Of a stretch of DNA of 64,000 nt, positions 19,856 to 30,022 are shown one piece after another. The stretch is from positions 3,906,001 to 3,970,000 of the forward strand of contig CP079103.1 of NCBI GenBank assembly GCA_019285755.1, read 5' to 3'. Source of the DNA: Chitinophaga sp. E66 (GTDB taxonomy: Bacteria; Bacteroidota; Bacteroidia; Chitinophagales; Chitinophagaceae). Position 1 is the stretch's first letter; every line of letters starts with the position of its first letter. A program made the translations under genes and the position numbers. The notes below the pieces were generated by a model. The model saw only the letters and a list, made by a program, of their open reading frames with translations, was not told the origin of the DNA and made no database searches.

Positions 19856-22236
19856 ATGATCCGCAACTACCTGAAAATCGCATGGAGGAATCTCCTCAAA
19901 AACAAAACCTTCTCGCTGATCAATATCGCGGGATTGTCGATCGGTATGGCCGTGGCCCTCATGATCGGGCTATGGCTGCGTGACGAGCTGACATTCAATA
20001 AAAACTTCGCGCACTACGACCGTATCGTGCAGGTTATGCAGCACCAGACGTTCAATGGCGTTACCAATACCCAGACTGCAAATCCATACCTGATGGCCGA
20101 GGCCATCAGGGAAAAATACGGCAGCGATTTCAAATATATCGTACAGTCCGGCTGGAACGATGGATACGTGATCTCACATGACGGCAAAGGGCAGACGCAG
20201 GTAGGCAACTTCTTTGAGCCGGCAATTACGGAAATCCTGTCGTTGGAGATGGTAGCCGGTACCCGAGACGGACTGAAAGACATCAATTCCATCCTGCTAT
20301 CCGAATCATCCGCCCGCGCCTTCTTCGGAGATAAAGAAGCCCTGGGGCAAATACTCAAGCTCAACAACAAAATGCCCGTTAAAGTAACGGGCATATACAA
20401 AGACCTTCCTGAAAATTCAGATTTCGGCAATCTTCAGTTTATATGCCCTGGAGCTGTTCCTGAAAGACAATCCCTGGATCGGGGAGATGGAGAACCCATG
20501 GCGCTCCAACTTCACGCAAACATATGCGTTACTGGCAGATCATGCGGACTGGCCACCGTTTCGCAAAAGATCAGGAACGTAAAGCTGGAAAAAGTACGTG
20601 AAGAAGAAAAGGCTTTCAACGCGCAGGTGTTTCTCTGGCCTATGCGCAACTGGCATCTGTATACCGACTGGAAAGATGGAAAGAATATCGGTGGAAAGAT
20701 CAGCTCCGTATGGCTCTTCGGGATCATCGGCGTATTCGTGCTGCTGCTGGCTTGTATCAATTTCATGAACCTTAGTACCGCCCGCAGTGAAAAGCGTGCG
20801 CGGGAAGTAGGGATCAGAAAAGCCGTGGGGTCTCATCGTACCCAGCTTATCATGCAGTTCTTCAGCGAATCCACCATGCTGGCTTTCTTTGGGTTCGCAC
20901 TTTCCGTAGCTTTGGTACAGGCGACGCTCCCGGCGTTTAATAACGTAGCGGGAAAGCAGATGGCCATGCCCTTCGGGGAGCCGGCATTCTGGCTGGCGGG
21001 CCTCGCCATTATCCTGTTGACCGGCCTGCTGGCCGGCAGTTATCCTGCGCTTTACCTCTCTTCTTTCCAACCCGTTAAAGTGCTGAAAGGTACTTTTAGA
21101 GCGGGGCGAAATGCCGCTATCCCGCGCAAGGCGCTGGTAGTGTTGCAGTTTACGGTATCGGTTGTGCTGATCATCGGTACTATCATTGTCTTCAAACAGA
21201 TCCGGCATGCGCAGAACAGGCCGGTTTCCTATAACCGCGAAGGGCTCATCTATACATTCATCTCCACCAACGAATTGCGTTCGCACTACGACGCCATCCG
21301 CAACGAAGCGATCGCTTCCGGCGCGGTGACGGAGGTGGCGCATGCTTCCGGTCCTCCCAACAACGTACAGATGATCAACAACGGCTATACCGGGAAGGGA
21401 TGGCGGCCGGCGCGCAGGGCAACTTCGCGGCGATAGACGTATCCCACGACTATGGCAAAGCGGTGCAATGGCAAATAGTTGAGGGGCGCGATTTCTCGAA
21501 ACAGCTGGCGTCAGACTCCAACGGTGTTGTACTGAATGAATCTGCGATCGCATTCATGCAGATAAAAGATCCCATCGGAAAAATCATTAAGAAAGACGAT
21601 AAACCTTTTGTCATAGTCGGCGTGGTAAAAGATATCCTCATGGGATCCCCTTATGCGCCGGTATTCCGTACCATATGGCATATTGACGGAGGCCGGGGTA
21701 ATATTTTCCTGCTGCGGCTGAACCCTGACAAACCCGCCGGGGAATCGATCAAAAAGCTTGAGGCCGTATTCGCGAAACATAACCCCGGCATGCCTTTCAT
21801 GTATGATTTCGTGGACGCGCAATATAAGCTGAAGTTCCAGTCGGAGCAGCGCATCGGGCAACTGTCCGCCTACTTCGCCATACTCGCGATCTTCATCAGC
21901 TGCCTGGGCCTCTTTGGCATGGCAAGCTTTATGGCGGAACAACGTACCAAAGAGATCGGCGTACGAAAAGTAATGGGCGCTTCGGTATTCAGCCTGTGGC
22001 GGCTCATGTCTGCCGACTTTGCCATCCTCGTCCTGATCGCCCTGGTCATTGCAGTGCCCGTGGGTTGGCTGGGTATGCATCACTGGCTCAGCAGTTATGA
22101 ATACCGGACCGATATCTCCTGGTGGTCTATCGCCCTGACCTGCATCGGCGCCATGAGCATCGCCATCCTTACCATCAGCACACAAAGCATCCGCGCGGCC
22201 ATGACGGACCCCGTCAAAAGCCTGCGGTCCGAATAA
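19856..22236 (+). CDS. ABC transporter permease, FtsX/MacB-like (two-domain), frameshifted
   Basis: About 794 residues. The start MIRNYLKIAWRNLLKNKTFS followed by LINIAGLSIGMAVALMIGLW is the signature of the large Bacteroidota MacB-type permeases. A MacB_PCD periplasmic domain follows. Then come an FtsX core (LFGIIGVFVLLLACINFMNL, REVGIRKAVGSHRTQLIMQF), a second periplasmic domain, and a second FtsX core (FAILAIFISCLGLFGMASFM, KEIGVRKVMGASVFSLW). Frames change near 20440 and 20562; the 20440-20562 stretch reads YALELFLKDNPWIGEMENPW in the proper frame. A third change is near 21405. No ATPase gene is adjacent. Likely exports lipoproteins, peptides or antimicrobials. Confidence 0.88.
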
Positions 22237-22257
22237 TCTTTTCTTCTATCGCTTGCA

Positions 22258-22284
22258 AGGCGGCTCCGGAAACGGGGCCGTTTT
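22258..22284 (+). terminator. Intrinsic terminator after FtsX-like permease
   Basis: CGGCTCC pairs with GGGGCCG (one G-U pair) around a GGAAAC loop and is followed by TTTT. Confidence 0.6.
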
Positions 22285-22391
22285 GCTTTACAACCGCACG
22301 AAATGTCATGTCAGGCCTTTTAACGGCAACTATACCGGGGCCATTGCCCCAATCACGGGCGGGCGATCTATTTTCATGAAAAATCTATCTC

Positions 22392-22892
22392 ATGGATTAT
22401 GATGTAAGGTACTTCGGCCCCATAGATATGGATAATCCCGGCCATGATTACGATTCGGATATAAAATGGCAGGGAGAATATCTCCGCCTTGCGCTCATGT
22501 TGTCAGGAAACCCGATCACCGCAGATCTTCTGGACAATGTGGAAATCCTCACAGACCGTATCGGGGAACTGGACGCTAAATGCAGGCGGATCATAGAAGC
22601 GGAGACCATGTTGGAAGACGGCGGGAAAGTGGGTGAATTCGCCGCTAAAGTCCTCGAGAAGCTACCAAAGGAACATCATCCCCGAATCATAGACGAAAAC
22701 GAACCTTCGCCCATTTACATCCAGGTTATGCGCAAAATGGAATTTAACGAGGTATGCTTCGAGCCGGAAGAAGAAAACGCATTCGTTTCCTTTACATATT
22801 GCCTGGATTGGACGCTCACGCACTGCACATTCAACATTTACTTCAATAGCAAGGGCGAATTCCAAAGCATATATATCTATGGCTCCGTTTAG
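22392..22892 (+). CDS. DUF2004-like protein
   Basis: Intact 166-residue cytoplasmic protein, acidic, with no signal peptide. The opening MDYDVRYFGPIDMDNPGHDY and then IKWQGEYLRLALMLSG resemble DUF2004 proteins, where a short beta-rich start precedes a helical middle (LDAKCRRIIEAETMLEDGG). The C-terminal beta-part is AFVSFTYCLDWTLTHCTFNI. Function unknown; relatives occur in immunity or polymorphic-toxin settings, but no toxin is nearby. The last 4 bp overlap the end of the convergent ATPase gene. Confidence 0.65.
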   Translation: MDYDVRYFGPIDMDNPGHDYDSDIKWQGEYLRLALMLSGNPITADLLDNVEILTDRIGELDAKCRRIIEAETMLEDGGKVGEFAAKVLEKLPKEHHPRIIDENEPSPIYIQVMRKMEFNEVCFEPEEENAFVSFTYCLDWTLTHCTFNIYFNSKGEFQSIYIYGSV

Positions 22893-25482
22893 TTTTCAGA
22901 CTTCCGCATAAACAACCCGGACAACAACCGCACGATCAGCAACGAGGCCACGCTGAATCCGAAGGCCAGCCACCAGTCGATCGCCGGCATCATTTGCAGC
23001 CGCAATGCTTTCGCTACCGGCGGTATGAACAGGCAACCGAAAGTAATGCCCGCACTGAGGAATATCGATCCGATGAGGTATTTATTGCGCATGACGGGGC
23101 CTCCCAGGAACTTTTCGCGCGGTTCCTTCATATTGAGTGCGTGCAGGAGCTGACAAAGGATCAAGGTATAGAAAAGAACGTTATTCGCTGCCATGACGTC
23201 TGTATCGCCCTCGCGGAAATACTCCGCCGTAAAGGCAGCGCCAAGCGCGCAACCTCCGATGACCGCGGCATAGACCCAGATCCAGGTCCAGCCGTTGCGG
23301 CTGAGAATAGGCTTGCGCGGATCGCGCGGGGCTTCTGCATGACCGTCTCGTCTCCTTCAGTGAACCCCAGCGCCATGGCGGGAAATACGTCGGTGATGAG
23401 GTTGATGAAGAGTATCTGTATCGCCACCAGCTGAAAGGGGATATTGAACGTTGCTACAAGCCCGATTACCAGCAGCTCGCTCAGGTTGCACGACAGCAGG
23501 AAGATGATGAACCGCCTGATGTTGGTGAAAATCACCCTCCCCTGCCTCACCGCCAGAACGATCGATTCGAAGGCATCGTCTTTCAGCACCATATCCGCCA
23601 CCTCCTGCGATACCTGGGTGCCCCTGATACCCATCGCGATACCGATATCGGCCTTTTTCAGTGCGGGCGCGTCGTTAACGCCATCGCCCGTCATAGCTAC
23701 GATATGATGGTCTTCCTGCAGCCCGTTGACCAGGTCCAGCTTCTGTTTAGGGCTTACCCTTGCGAACACGGCGGCGCCCTCCAGGCGGCGGGATCCTTTT
23801 CCAGCTCGCGGCCGGTCACCACCGGCTTCTGCCCCTGCTCCACGATTTCCAGCTGCTGCGCGATGGTGGCCGCCGTTGCGGGATGGTCGCCCGTGAGCAT
23901 GAGCACCCGGATGCCTGCATCATGACATTCGCGGATAACGCCTTTTACGCCGGCTCGCGGCGGGTCCATGAAGCCCGTGATCCCGAGGAACATTAGGTCT
24001 TCCAGCATATTTCCCGGCTGAGCGCTTTCCTGCCGCATGGCGTAGCCAAGGGTCTTAAGGCCCGAGGCGGCCAGCTTCTCCGTGGCTTCCATCCATTCTT
24101 TCTTATCGGCGTCCGATAAAGGTGCAGGTCCGCCGTCTTTGAGGATTTGCGTGCAGTAACCGAGCAGGTCTTCCGTGGCGCCCTTTGCTGAAAAGCGGTA
24201 TTGCCCGTTGTTCTGGTGCAACGTGGCCATGACGCGGGTATCGGAGTTAAAGGGAGCTTCATCTAGTTTATTGAATTCCTTGCGGAGGGCGCCACTATCG
24301 CCACCTGCATCGCCGGCGAACTGGAGCAGGCTGACTTCTATGGGGTCGCCGATACCATGTTCGCCATCCAACGTAGCATTGTTGCATAGTACGGCCGTTT
24401 CCGTAGCAGGCGGAAGGCATCTCCTTCCGGAGGGGCTTCTCCTGTTTCCAGGTTAGCCCGGGCAGTTGGGCTTCCGTGACATGCATCTTATTCTCCGTCA
24501 GCGTGCCGGTCTTATCCGTACAGATGACCGTGGTAGCCCGAGGGTTTCCACGGCGGAGAGCTTTTTCACAATTACGTTCTGCCGCGCCATACGGATCATG
24601 CCCTGGCCAGGCTCAGCGTAGCCACAACGGGCAGCCCTTCCGGGATGGCCGCCACTGCCAGGGCTATGGATGTTTTCAGCATTTCCAGGATGGGAACCTG
24701 GTTGAGGACGCCCGCCCCGAATATCAATATCACGATCACTACCGTAATGCCGATCAGCCGTTTACTGAAGCTCTCCAGTTTCTTTTCCAGGGGCGTAGCG
24801 GACTTCCGGGCCCCTGCCACCATATGCGCGATCTGCCCCAGTTCTGTCTTCATCCCCGTTGCGGTGCAGAGCACGCGTGCATTGCCGTTGCGGATATACG
24901 TGCCCTTGTAGACCATATTGGTCCGCTCGGCCAGCGGGGTATCTTCGGGGAGCTGACCGGGGATTTGTCCACCGGGAGGGACTCGCCAGTCAGCGCCGAC
25001 TCGTCTGCCTGGAGGCTCGTGGATTCGATGATGCGGCCGTCAGCCTGTACCATATCGCCGGCGTCCAGGAGGATAATATCGCCCGGGACGATCTCTGTGG
25101 AAGGGATTTCGGTGACTTTGCCGCCGCGCAGCACGCGGGCCGACTGGGTGGTCATCTGCCTGAGGGCGTCCATCGCCTTTTCCGCCTGAAACTCCATTAT
25201 GAAGCCGATCAGGGCGTTGAGGAGAATCACGACGGCAATGGCGATCGCATCCAGCCACTCTTTAAAGAACAACGACATCCCCATGGCGATGAGGAGCAGA
25301 TAGATCACCGGGCTCATGAACTGATGGAGGAGGATCAGCCAGGGCGATTCCCTGCGCGTGGCTGCCAGTTCGTTAGGGCCATGCTGGGCCAGCAGCCTTG
25401 CGGCCGTATCGGGCGACAGTCCGCCGGCGGCATCGGAACCGAACTGCTGTATTAATTCTTTGGTTTCAACTGGATAGTCCAT
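22889..25482 (-). CDS. P-type cation-transporting ATPase (P2, calcium-pump-like), frameshifted
   Basis: About 865 residues. In order: N-terminal cation-ATPase domain (GLSPDTAARLLAQHGPNELA), actuator domain with the TGES loop (QADESALTGESLPVDKSP), membrane motif AVAAIPEGLPVVATLSLARA (IPEGLP is typical of P2A/P2B pumps), the phosphorylation site CTDKTGTLTENK near 24510, the nucleotide-binding KGATEDLL, the hinge MLTGDHPATA and VAMTGDGVNDAPALKKADIG, and C-terminal helices (QILFINLITDVFPAMALGF, LFYTLILCQLLHALNMKEP). At least six frame changes (about 24940, 24600, 24535, 24410, 23790, 23330). All catalytic motifs survive, so the pump is probably functional. Ion specificity, likely Ca2+ or Mn2+, is inferred. 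Confidence 0.88.
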
Positions 25483-25621
25483 ACGGGCAAGTATTGATAT
25501 GTCAAGACTTTACAAACTAGCTACAAATTTGTTTCCGAATCAATAACACAAATACGTTTTTATATGGAAAAATCGTTGTAAATTAAGATCAGCATTCAGA
25601 CTACCTATAACTGTTACATAC

Positions 25622-26491
25622 ATGCCGGCGCGTATCATTGCTTTCGTGTGCCTAATAATGCAGGCTCCTTGCCTGCTTGCGCAGAATCTCCAGTTCGACG
25701 GGCTATATCTAGCCAAAACGGGGCAGGTTGCCTCTGTATCTTCCGATGATTATACTTGTCTCCGCTTTTACCCTGACGGGGCCGTCTTCCTGCAATCCGT
25801 TGCTACTGACGATGTTAAAAGCGTCTCAAAATGGTTCGGCCGCAATAAGCGGTACGAGCAGAAAGGCACTTACCAGATGAAAGACGGGGCCATAGAACTG
25901 GAGTTCCGGGACGGGCTGAACCCTGAATCCGTGATAGCCGGAATTCAAAGCACCAGGCTCCAGGGTACCGTAGCTAAAGGCGCGCTCGAACTGAACGACA
26001 GTACCAAACGCCTCAATATGACCTATGTTTTCCACGGTTTGCAGGATACCACCACCGTCGTGAAATACAACCGCTACCGGCCTGAATTGCGCCTTCCCGG
26101 CGAATGGCAGCTCCAGCAACAAGGCGGCAAGGATAAGGGCCAGGTATATTTAACCAACGAAGACTCTACCGTCCTCGCCATTTGTGTAATGCCCGGAGAA
26201 TCTTTGGATGTATTCGTCCGCGAGCGAACCGACTTCGAGAATGCCCTCGCATATTTCAACTCAGACGCCCGCACCCTGCGCGAAGAATCCCGCATGACCG
26301 TCCGCAAACTCTCCGAAAACCGCGAAAAAGCTTACATCTGCTGCCAGGCCAAAAACGGCCAGAACAACATGTACTTCCTCTTCGCCACCCGTGGCAACCT
26401 CCTCTATAACTGCATGATCAAAGCCCCGGATATGCCGGAGCAGGAAAAGATCAACCTCCTGGAAAAAGTATTTGAAATGAATCACTTGTAA
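25622..26491 (+). CDS. Exported protein of unknown function
   Basis: Intact 289-residue protein with signal peptide MPARIIAFVCLIMQAPCLLA. The first half is beta-rich (LQFDGLYLAKTGQVASVSSD, YTCLRFYPDGAVFLQSVATD), with several short strands and GTYQMKDGAIELEFRDG typical of a lipocalin-like barrel. The second half (PGEWQLQQQGGKDKGQVYLT, MPGESLDVFVRERTDFENAL) has a different fold. No catalytic motif is recognised. The AT-rich 139-bp gap before it probably holds its promoter and that of the divergent P-type ATPase. Its last bases overlap the end of the convergent hydrolase gene by about 10 bp. Confidence 0.75.
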   Translation: MPARIIAFVCLIMQAPCLLAQNLQFDGLYLAKTGQVASVSSDDYTCLRFYPDGAVFLQSVATDDVKSVSKWFGRNKRYEQKGTYQMKDGAIELEFRDGLNPESVIAGIQSTRLQGTVAKGALELNDSTKRLNMTYVFHGLQDTTTVVKYNRYRPELRLPGEWQLQQQGGKDKGQVYLTNEDSTVLAICVMPGESLDVFVRERTDFENALAYFNSDARTLREESRMTVRKLSENREKAYICCQAKNGQNNMYFLFATRGNLLYNCMIKAPDMPEQEKINLLEKVFEMNHL

Positions 26492-27394
26492 ACCGTATAC
26501 AACGGCTTCCAGTCGCTCTTCGGCTCAAAATGGCGCCAGATGAGCGCAGACACGTTCTGATCAGCACCACCGCTTCATTATCTTCCGCCCAACGTTGATC
26601 TTTATTGTTCTTTGTGGCAATGTGAAACACATAATCGCCATGCGGCGCATTTACCAACACCACTTCTGACCGGGTCGCATCCACTGATCCTGTCTTATGC
26701 GCGGCCTGTACATCAGGCGGCAGCTGCGACAGGGACGATTCATCGTAATACCCCTGCACATCAGCCGGTACATACGGTCGCTCGCGGCGGGACTGATGAT
26801 CTGCCCTCTGCGGATCATGGTGACGAGGCGCGCCATTTCGCGGGGCGTCGTCTGGCCCCAGCCGTATATCTTCCAGATGTCGGCCCGGCCCGGCGTGCGG
26901 GAGTTGACGCGCGTATCCTTAAACCCGTATTGTTCCATGATCTCGTTGACGCGCTGTCCACCGCCGGCAAGCGCCTGGTTCCAAAGCGAGGTCGTATTAT
27001 CCGAATAAGACATCATGAGCGCGGCCAGCACGCTGATCTCCGTAGCGGCGCTGTCTTTGAAGAACTGCATGATCCCAGAGCCGCCGTACTTCGCGGAATC
27101 GCGGTAGATCATGGGCTGGTGGTATTTCAATTCTCCTTTATCCAGCTTATCGAACAATCCGACCAGCAAGGGCACCTTTACGATGCTGGCCGTCGGGAAT
27201 ACCGTATCCGCATTAATAGCGGCATAGCGCCCCGTTTTCAGATGCTCGACATATACGCCCACATCGCCATGAAAACCGCGGAACAACTCCTGCAATTTGG
27301 CGGTCAGCTTACGGTCTTCTTTCTGTGCGAAAGCTGCGATAGGAAAAACGAGGAAAAGGCAAAGGGCGCGGAGGCGGAAGCAATGGTTCTGCAT
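26482..27394 (-). CDS. Class A beta-lactamase-like serine hydrolase, frameshifted
   Basis: About 305 residues; Met 27394 opens a signal peptide (MQNHCFRLRALCLFLVFPIA). Penicillin-recognising motifs are present: the Ser-x-x-Lys pair in PTASIVKVPLL, Ser-Asp-Asn in MMSYSDNTTSLWNQ, and Lys-Thr-Gly in AAHKTGSVDATRSEVVLV. The usual omega-loop Glu (ExxLN) is not seen; the corresponding stretch is DTRVNSRTPGRADIWKIYGW. Frames change near 26745 and 26565, and the joined C-terminus is ALIWRHFEPKSDWKPLYTVY. It could be a true beta-lactamase or a peptidoglycan/peptide hydrolase of the same fold; the missing Glu makes resistance uncertain. Confidence 0.8.
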
Positions 27395-27459
27395 GATGGA
27401 AAGTCCCGGGTTTGGCAAGGATGTTCCAAAATAAATAAAATTGCCGGCTTTCGCAATGC

Positions 27460-28353
27460 TCACACGCTCACATGCAGGAAGAGATTGACGCCCTCGGGCT
27501 CTCGCTCCACCCGGATCTGGTGAGGTTCGGCGCCGGCACGCAAGGCCAATGTGCGCAGCTGCTCCGCGGAACGGTGAATAAGGTACCACTCGCTGATGAT
27601 CTCCATATACCCCCGCGTGGGATTATGATCGCCGAAGTTGCCGATGATCACCTCCCCGCCGGGATTCGTCCAGCTCATCATCTTTTGCAGCAACCGTACA
27701 AACACCCCGTCCTGGAAGTAATCGAACAGCCCAGCGCTCCAGACGATATCGAACCGCTGATGGGTATCGAACCGGAAGACATTGCGGTGGATGAAAGACA
27801 CCTGATCGAGATAAGCTGCGTTAAGACGGGTGGCGTAGGCGATCGCCTGGTCATCTGCCTCCACGCAGACGGTGCGCAGACGGGCAGGATCAATGCGGGC
27901 ATATGCCTCGGCAAGGTCGCGGCCGGGACCGCTGGCAATGTTGAGCAGGCTGGCGGAAGGCCTGGCGCGGAGGGCCTTGCGGATCATGCGGATGAAATAG
28001 TCTTTCCGGTTGCGGACCGCCCGCGTAGCAGGCTGGCGGTGCCAGAAAATATCCCATTTACGGAGTTGCGGATCGGCCGTTACTTCCTGCCGGTAAATCT
28101 TATCGATGATAAGAAAATCGCCCGCATAGCCGAAAGGCTTGGCGCGGGCATGGCCCAGGATAGTATGACCGATGGCGTCGTTACTGCCAAAACCCGCATA
28201 CAACGCCTCTTTCCGCTTCGGAAAATTCCCTGCACGGAGGGCGGCCGCGATAGATTCAAATACTTCATTGAGCTCGGCATACTCGCCGGACTGCGGGCCG
28301 CCGTTACCGATAACGCGGCGCAGATACTGGAATGATGGAGATGTTACTAACAT
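27460..28353 (-). CDS. SAM-dependent methyltransferase, PhcB/extracellular-factor-like
   Basis: Intact 297-residue protein. Met 28353 is preferred; the frame stays open upstream across the neighbour's promoter, but that reading is low-complexity. Motif I of the class I methyltransferase fold is LLNIASGPGRDLAEAY, motif II is LRTVCVEADDQAIAYAT, and later FDIVWSAGLFDYFQDG with VRLLQKMMSWTNPGGEVIIG. The N-terminal half contains GYAGDFLIIDKIY and a DIFWHRQPATRAVRNRKDYF block, which I associate from memory with the family annotated as extracellular factor 3-hydroxypalmitate methyl ester synthase (PhcB of Ralstonia). The family link is moderate and the small-molecule product is inferred. It is divergent from the FMO-kinase operon with a 163-bp shared promoter region. 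Confidence 0.75.
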   Translation of the reverse strand: MLVTSPSFQYLRRVIGNGGPQSGEYAELNEVFESIAAALRAGNFPKRKEALYAGFGSNDAIGHTILGHARAKPFGYAGDFLIIDKIYRQEVTADPQLRKWDIFWHRQPATRAVRNRKDYFIRMIRKALRARPSASLLNIASGPGRDLAEAYARIDPARLRTVCVEADDQAIAYATRLNAAYLDQVSFIHRNVFRFDTHQRFDIVWSAGLFDYFQDGVFVRLLQKMMSWTNPGGEVIIGNFGDHNPTRGYMEIISEWYLIHRSAEQLRTLALRAGAEPHQIRVEREPEGVNLFLHVSV

Positions 28354-28516
28354 GATGGGGTTACGTTTTTTTTGTAAAAGTGGGGAACGATGGCTTGCCG
28401 CGGAGGGCGCAATTAACGGGAAGCGCTTTTGGGTTAACCGGGAGGCGGCAATCATTAATCGGGGCCGCGGGGCTGAAGGGGCATCTGCTAATTTCACAAA
28501 ACAAAACCCCATTGTC

Positions 28517-30022
28517 ATGCAACACATCGGCATCATCGGCGCGGGCCTCAGCGGCCTGGCCACGGCAAAAGCCTTCCTTCGCGCGGGTTACCGCGTCACC
28601 CTGATCGAAAAAGCCGCAGCTATAGGCGGCGTATGGGAAAAGAGCCGCTCTTATCACGGCGTTGCCACCCAAACCACCCGCGACGAATACGCCTTCTCCG
28701 ACTTCCCCATGCCCCAGGATTATCCCCTCTGGCCTTCGGGCGAACAGGTGCAGCGGTATCTCGAGTCCTACGCAGACCACTTCGGCATCACGCCGCATAT
28801 CCGTTTCCATACGGCTGTATCCTGGCTCCGCCAAGAAGACGGCGCCTGGCTGGCGGATGTTACCGATCTGAAATCCAATACATCCGATACCTGGGTATTC
28901 GACTTTATGGCCATATGCACCGGCACCTTCAGCACACCGCATATACCCTCGTTCCCGGGGCGGAATCCTTTACCGGACAAATCCTCCATTCCAGCCAGGT
29001 GGCAGACGAGCAGGTGCTGAAAGGCAAGCGTGTGGCCGTGGTGGGCTTTGCCAAATCCGCGACCGACGTAGCCACCCTGGCGGCGGACGTTGCCGCCGAA
29101 TCCCACCTGTTATACCGCAAGGCGCAGTGGAAAGTACCGCGTTATTTCGGCAACCTCATCAACATGCGCTATCTGCTCTTCTCCCGTTTCTCGGAAGCGT
29201 TCTTCAATGCACCGCGTAAGACCGCTTTTCAAAAATTCCTGCATACCGCCGGCAAGCCGATGGTATGGATGCAATGGCGGGGGCTGGAGTTGCTGCTCAA
29301 AAAACAATTCAGCCTGAAGGCCTGCAACATGCTCCCCTCCCACCGCATCGAAGATCAGATCAGCTGCAGCCTTGGCGTGGCGCCTACCGGGTTTTACGAC
29401 AAGGTGAAAAGCGGGGCTATCCGCGCACAACAGACGGAGATAGAGAGGATCGAAGGCGATACCATCCACCTAAAAACGGTCAATCCCTGCAGGCAGACTT
29501 ACTCGTTTGCGGTACGGGCTTCCGGCAAACCCTCCATTTCCTGGACGAACAACACCGCAGGCACATCCTCAGCGAGAAGGGACACTTCCAGCTGTTCCGC
29601 AACATCCTTCACCCCAACGTACCAAACCTGGGATTCGTAGGGTACAATTCCAGCCTCTTCACGACGCTTACTTCCGAGATCGCCGCCAACTGGTTGGTGC
29701 GTTATGCACAAGGAAGTTTGCGCCTCCCTGCCCCGGAACAGATCCGTGACGATATTGCCTTTATGGGAAACTGGCGGCAGACGGGAAGGCCTATTGCCGG
29801 GGAGTTCAGCGGCACCTGCATCGCGCCGTTCAACTTCATGCACCTGGATCAGCTGATGCGCGACATGGGCTTGCGGACCACCGCCACACGCTGGCTGCCA
29901 TACGAATTTTTAAGCCCATCAACCCGAAAGATTATCGTATTTTACTGGGAGATTCCCAAAGGAAACACCCCGGTCTCGGGCGGCCGTCCGCCCCGCAGAC
30001 GCCATTGCGTAACAGAACATGA
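28517..30022 (+). CDS. Flavin-containing monooxygenase / Baeyer-Villiger-like, frameshifted
   Basis: About 500 residues. FAD-binding Rossmann GIIGAGLSGLATAKAFLRAG, then LIEKAAAIGGVWEKSRSYHG and ATQTTRDEYAFSDFPMPQDY. The FMO-fingerprint region is SFTGQILHSSQV, keeping Phe-x-Gly and His but ending in Val rather than Trp or Asp. NADPH-binding is VAVVGFAKSATDVATLAADV, and LLVCGTGFRQTLHFL is a late FAD motif. Frames change near 28963, 29480 and 29915; the correct C-terminus is PINPKDYRILLGDSQRKHPG. Its TGA (30020-30022) overlaps the kinase ATG (30019-30021), so the two are translationally coupled. It would oxygenate a small nucleophilic or ketone substrate using NADPH and O2; the substrate is unknown. 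Confidence 0.82.

Noticed and set aside
20540..21553. 337-residue minus-strand frame within the FtsX-like permease
   Set aside because: Antisense to conserved FtsX motifs; Arg/His-rich shadow composition.
560..22236. Genuine pseudogenisation of many adjacent genes
   Set aside because: Breaks are single-base, in homopolymers, and catalytic residues are preserved; consensus error is the simpler explanation.
26612..28335. Long plus-strand frames over the beta-lactamase-like and methyltransferase genes
   Set aside because: They mirror conserved genes on the minus strand and show no motif of their own.
28354..28563. N-terminal extension of the methyltransferase to 28563
   Set aside because: The extension is Pro/Arg-rich, overlaps the start of the divergent FMO gene, and the Met at 28353 gives a better protein.
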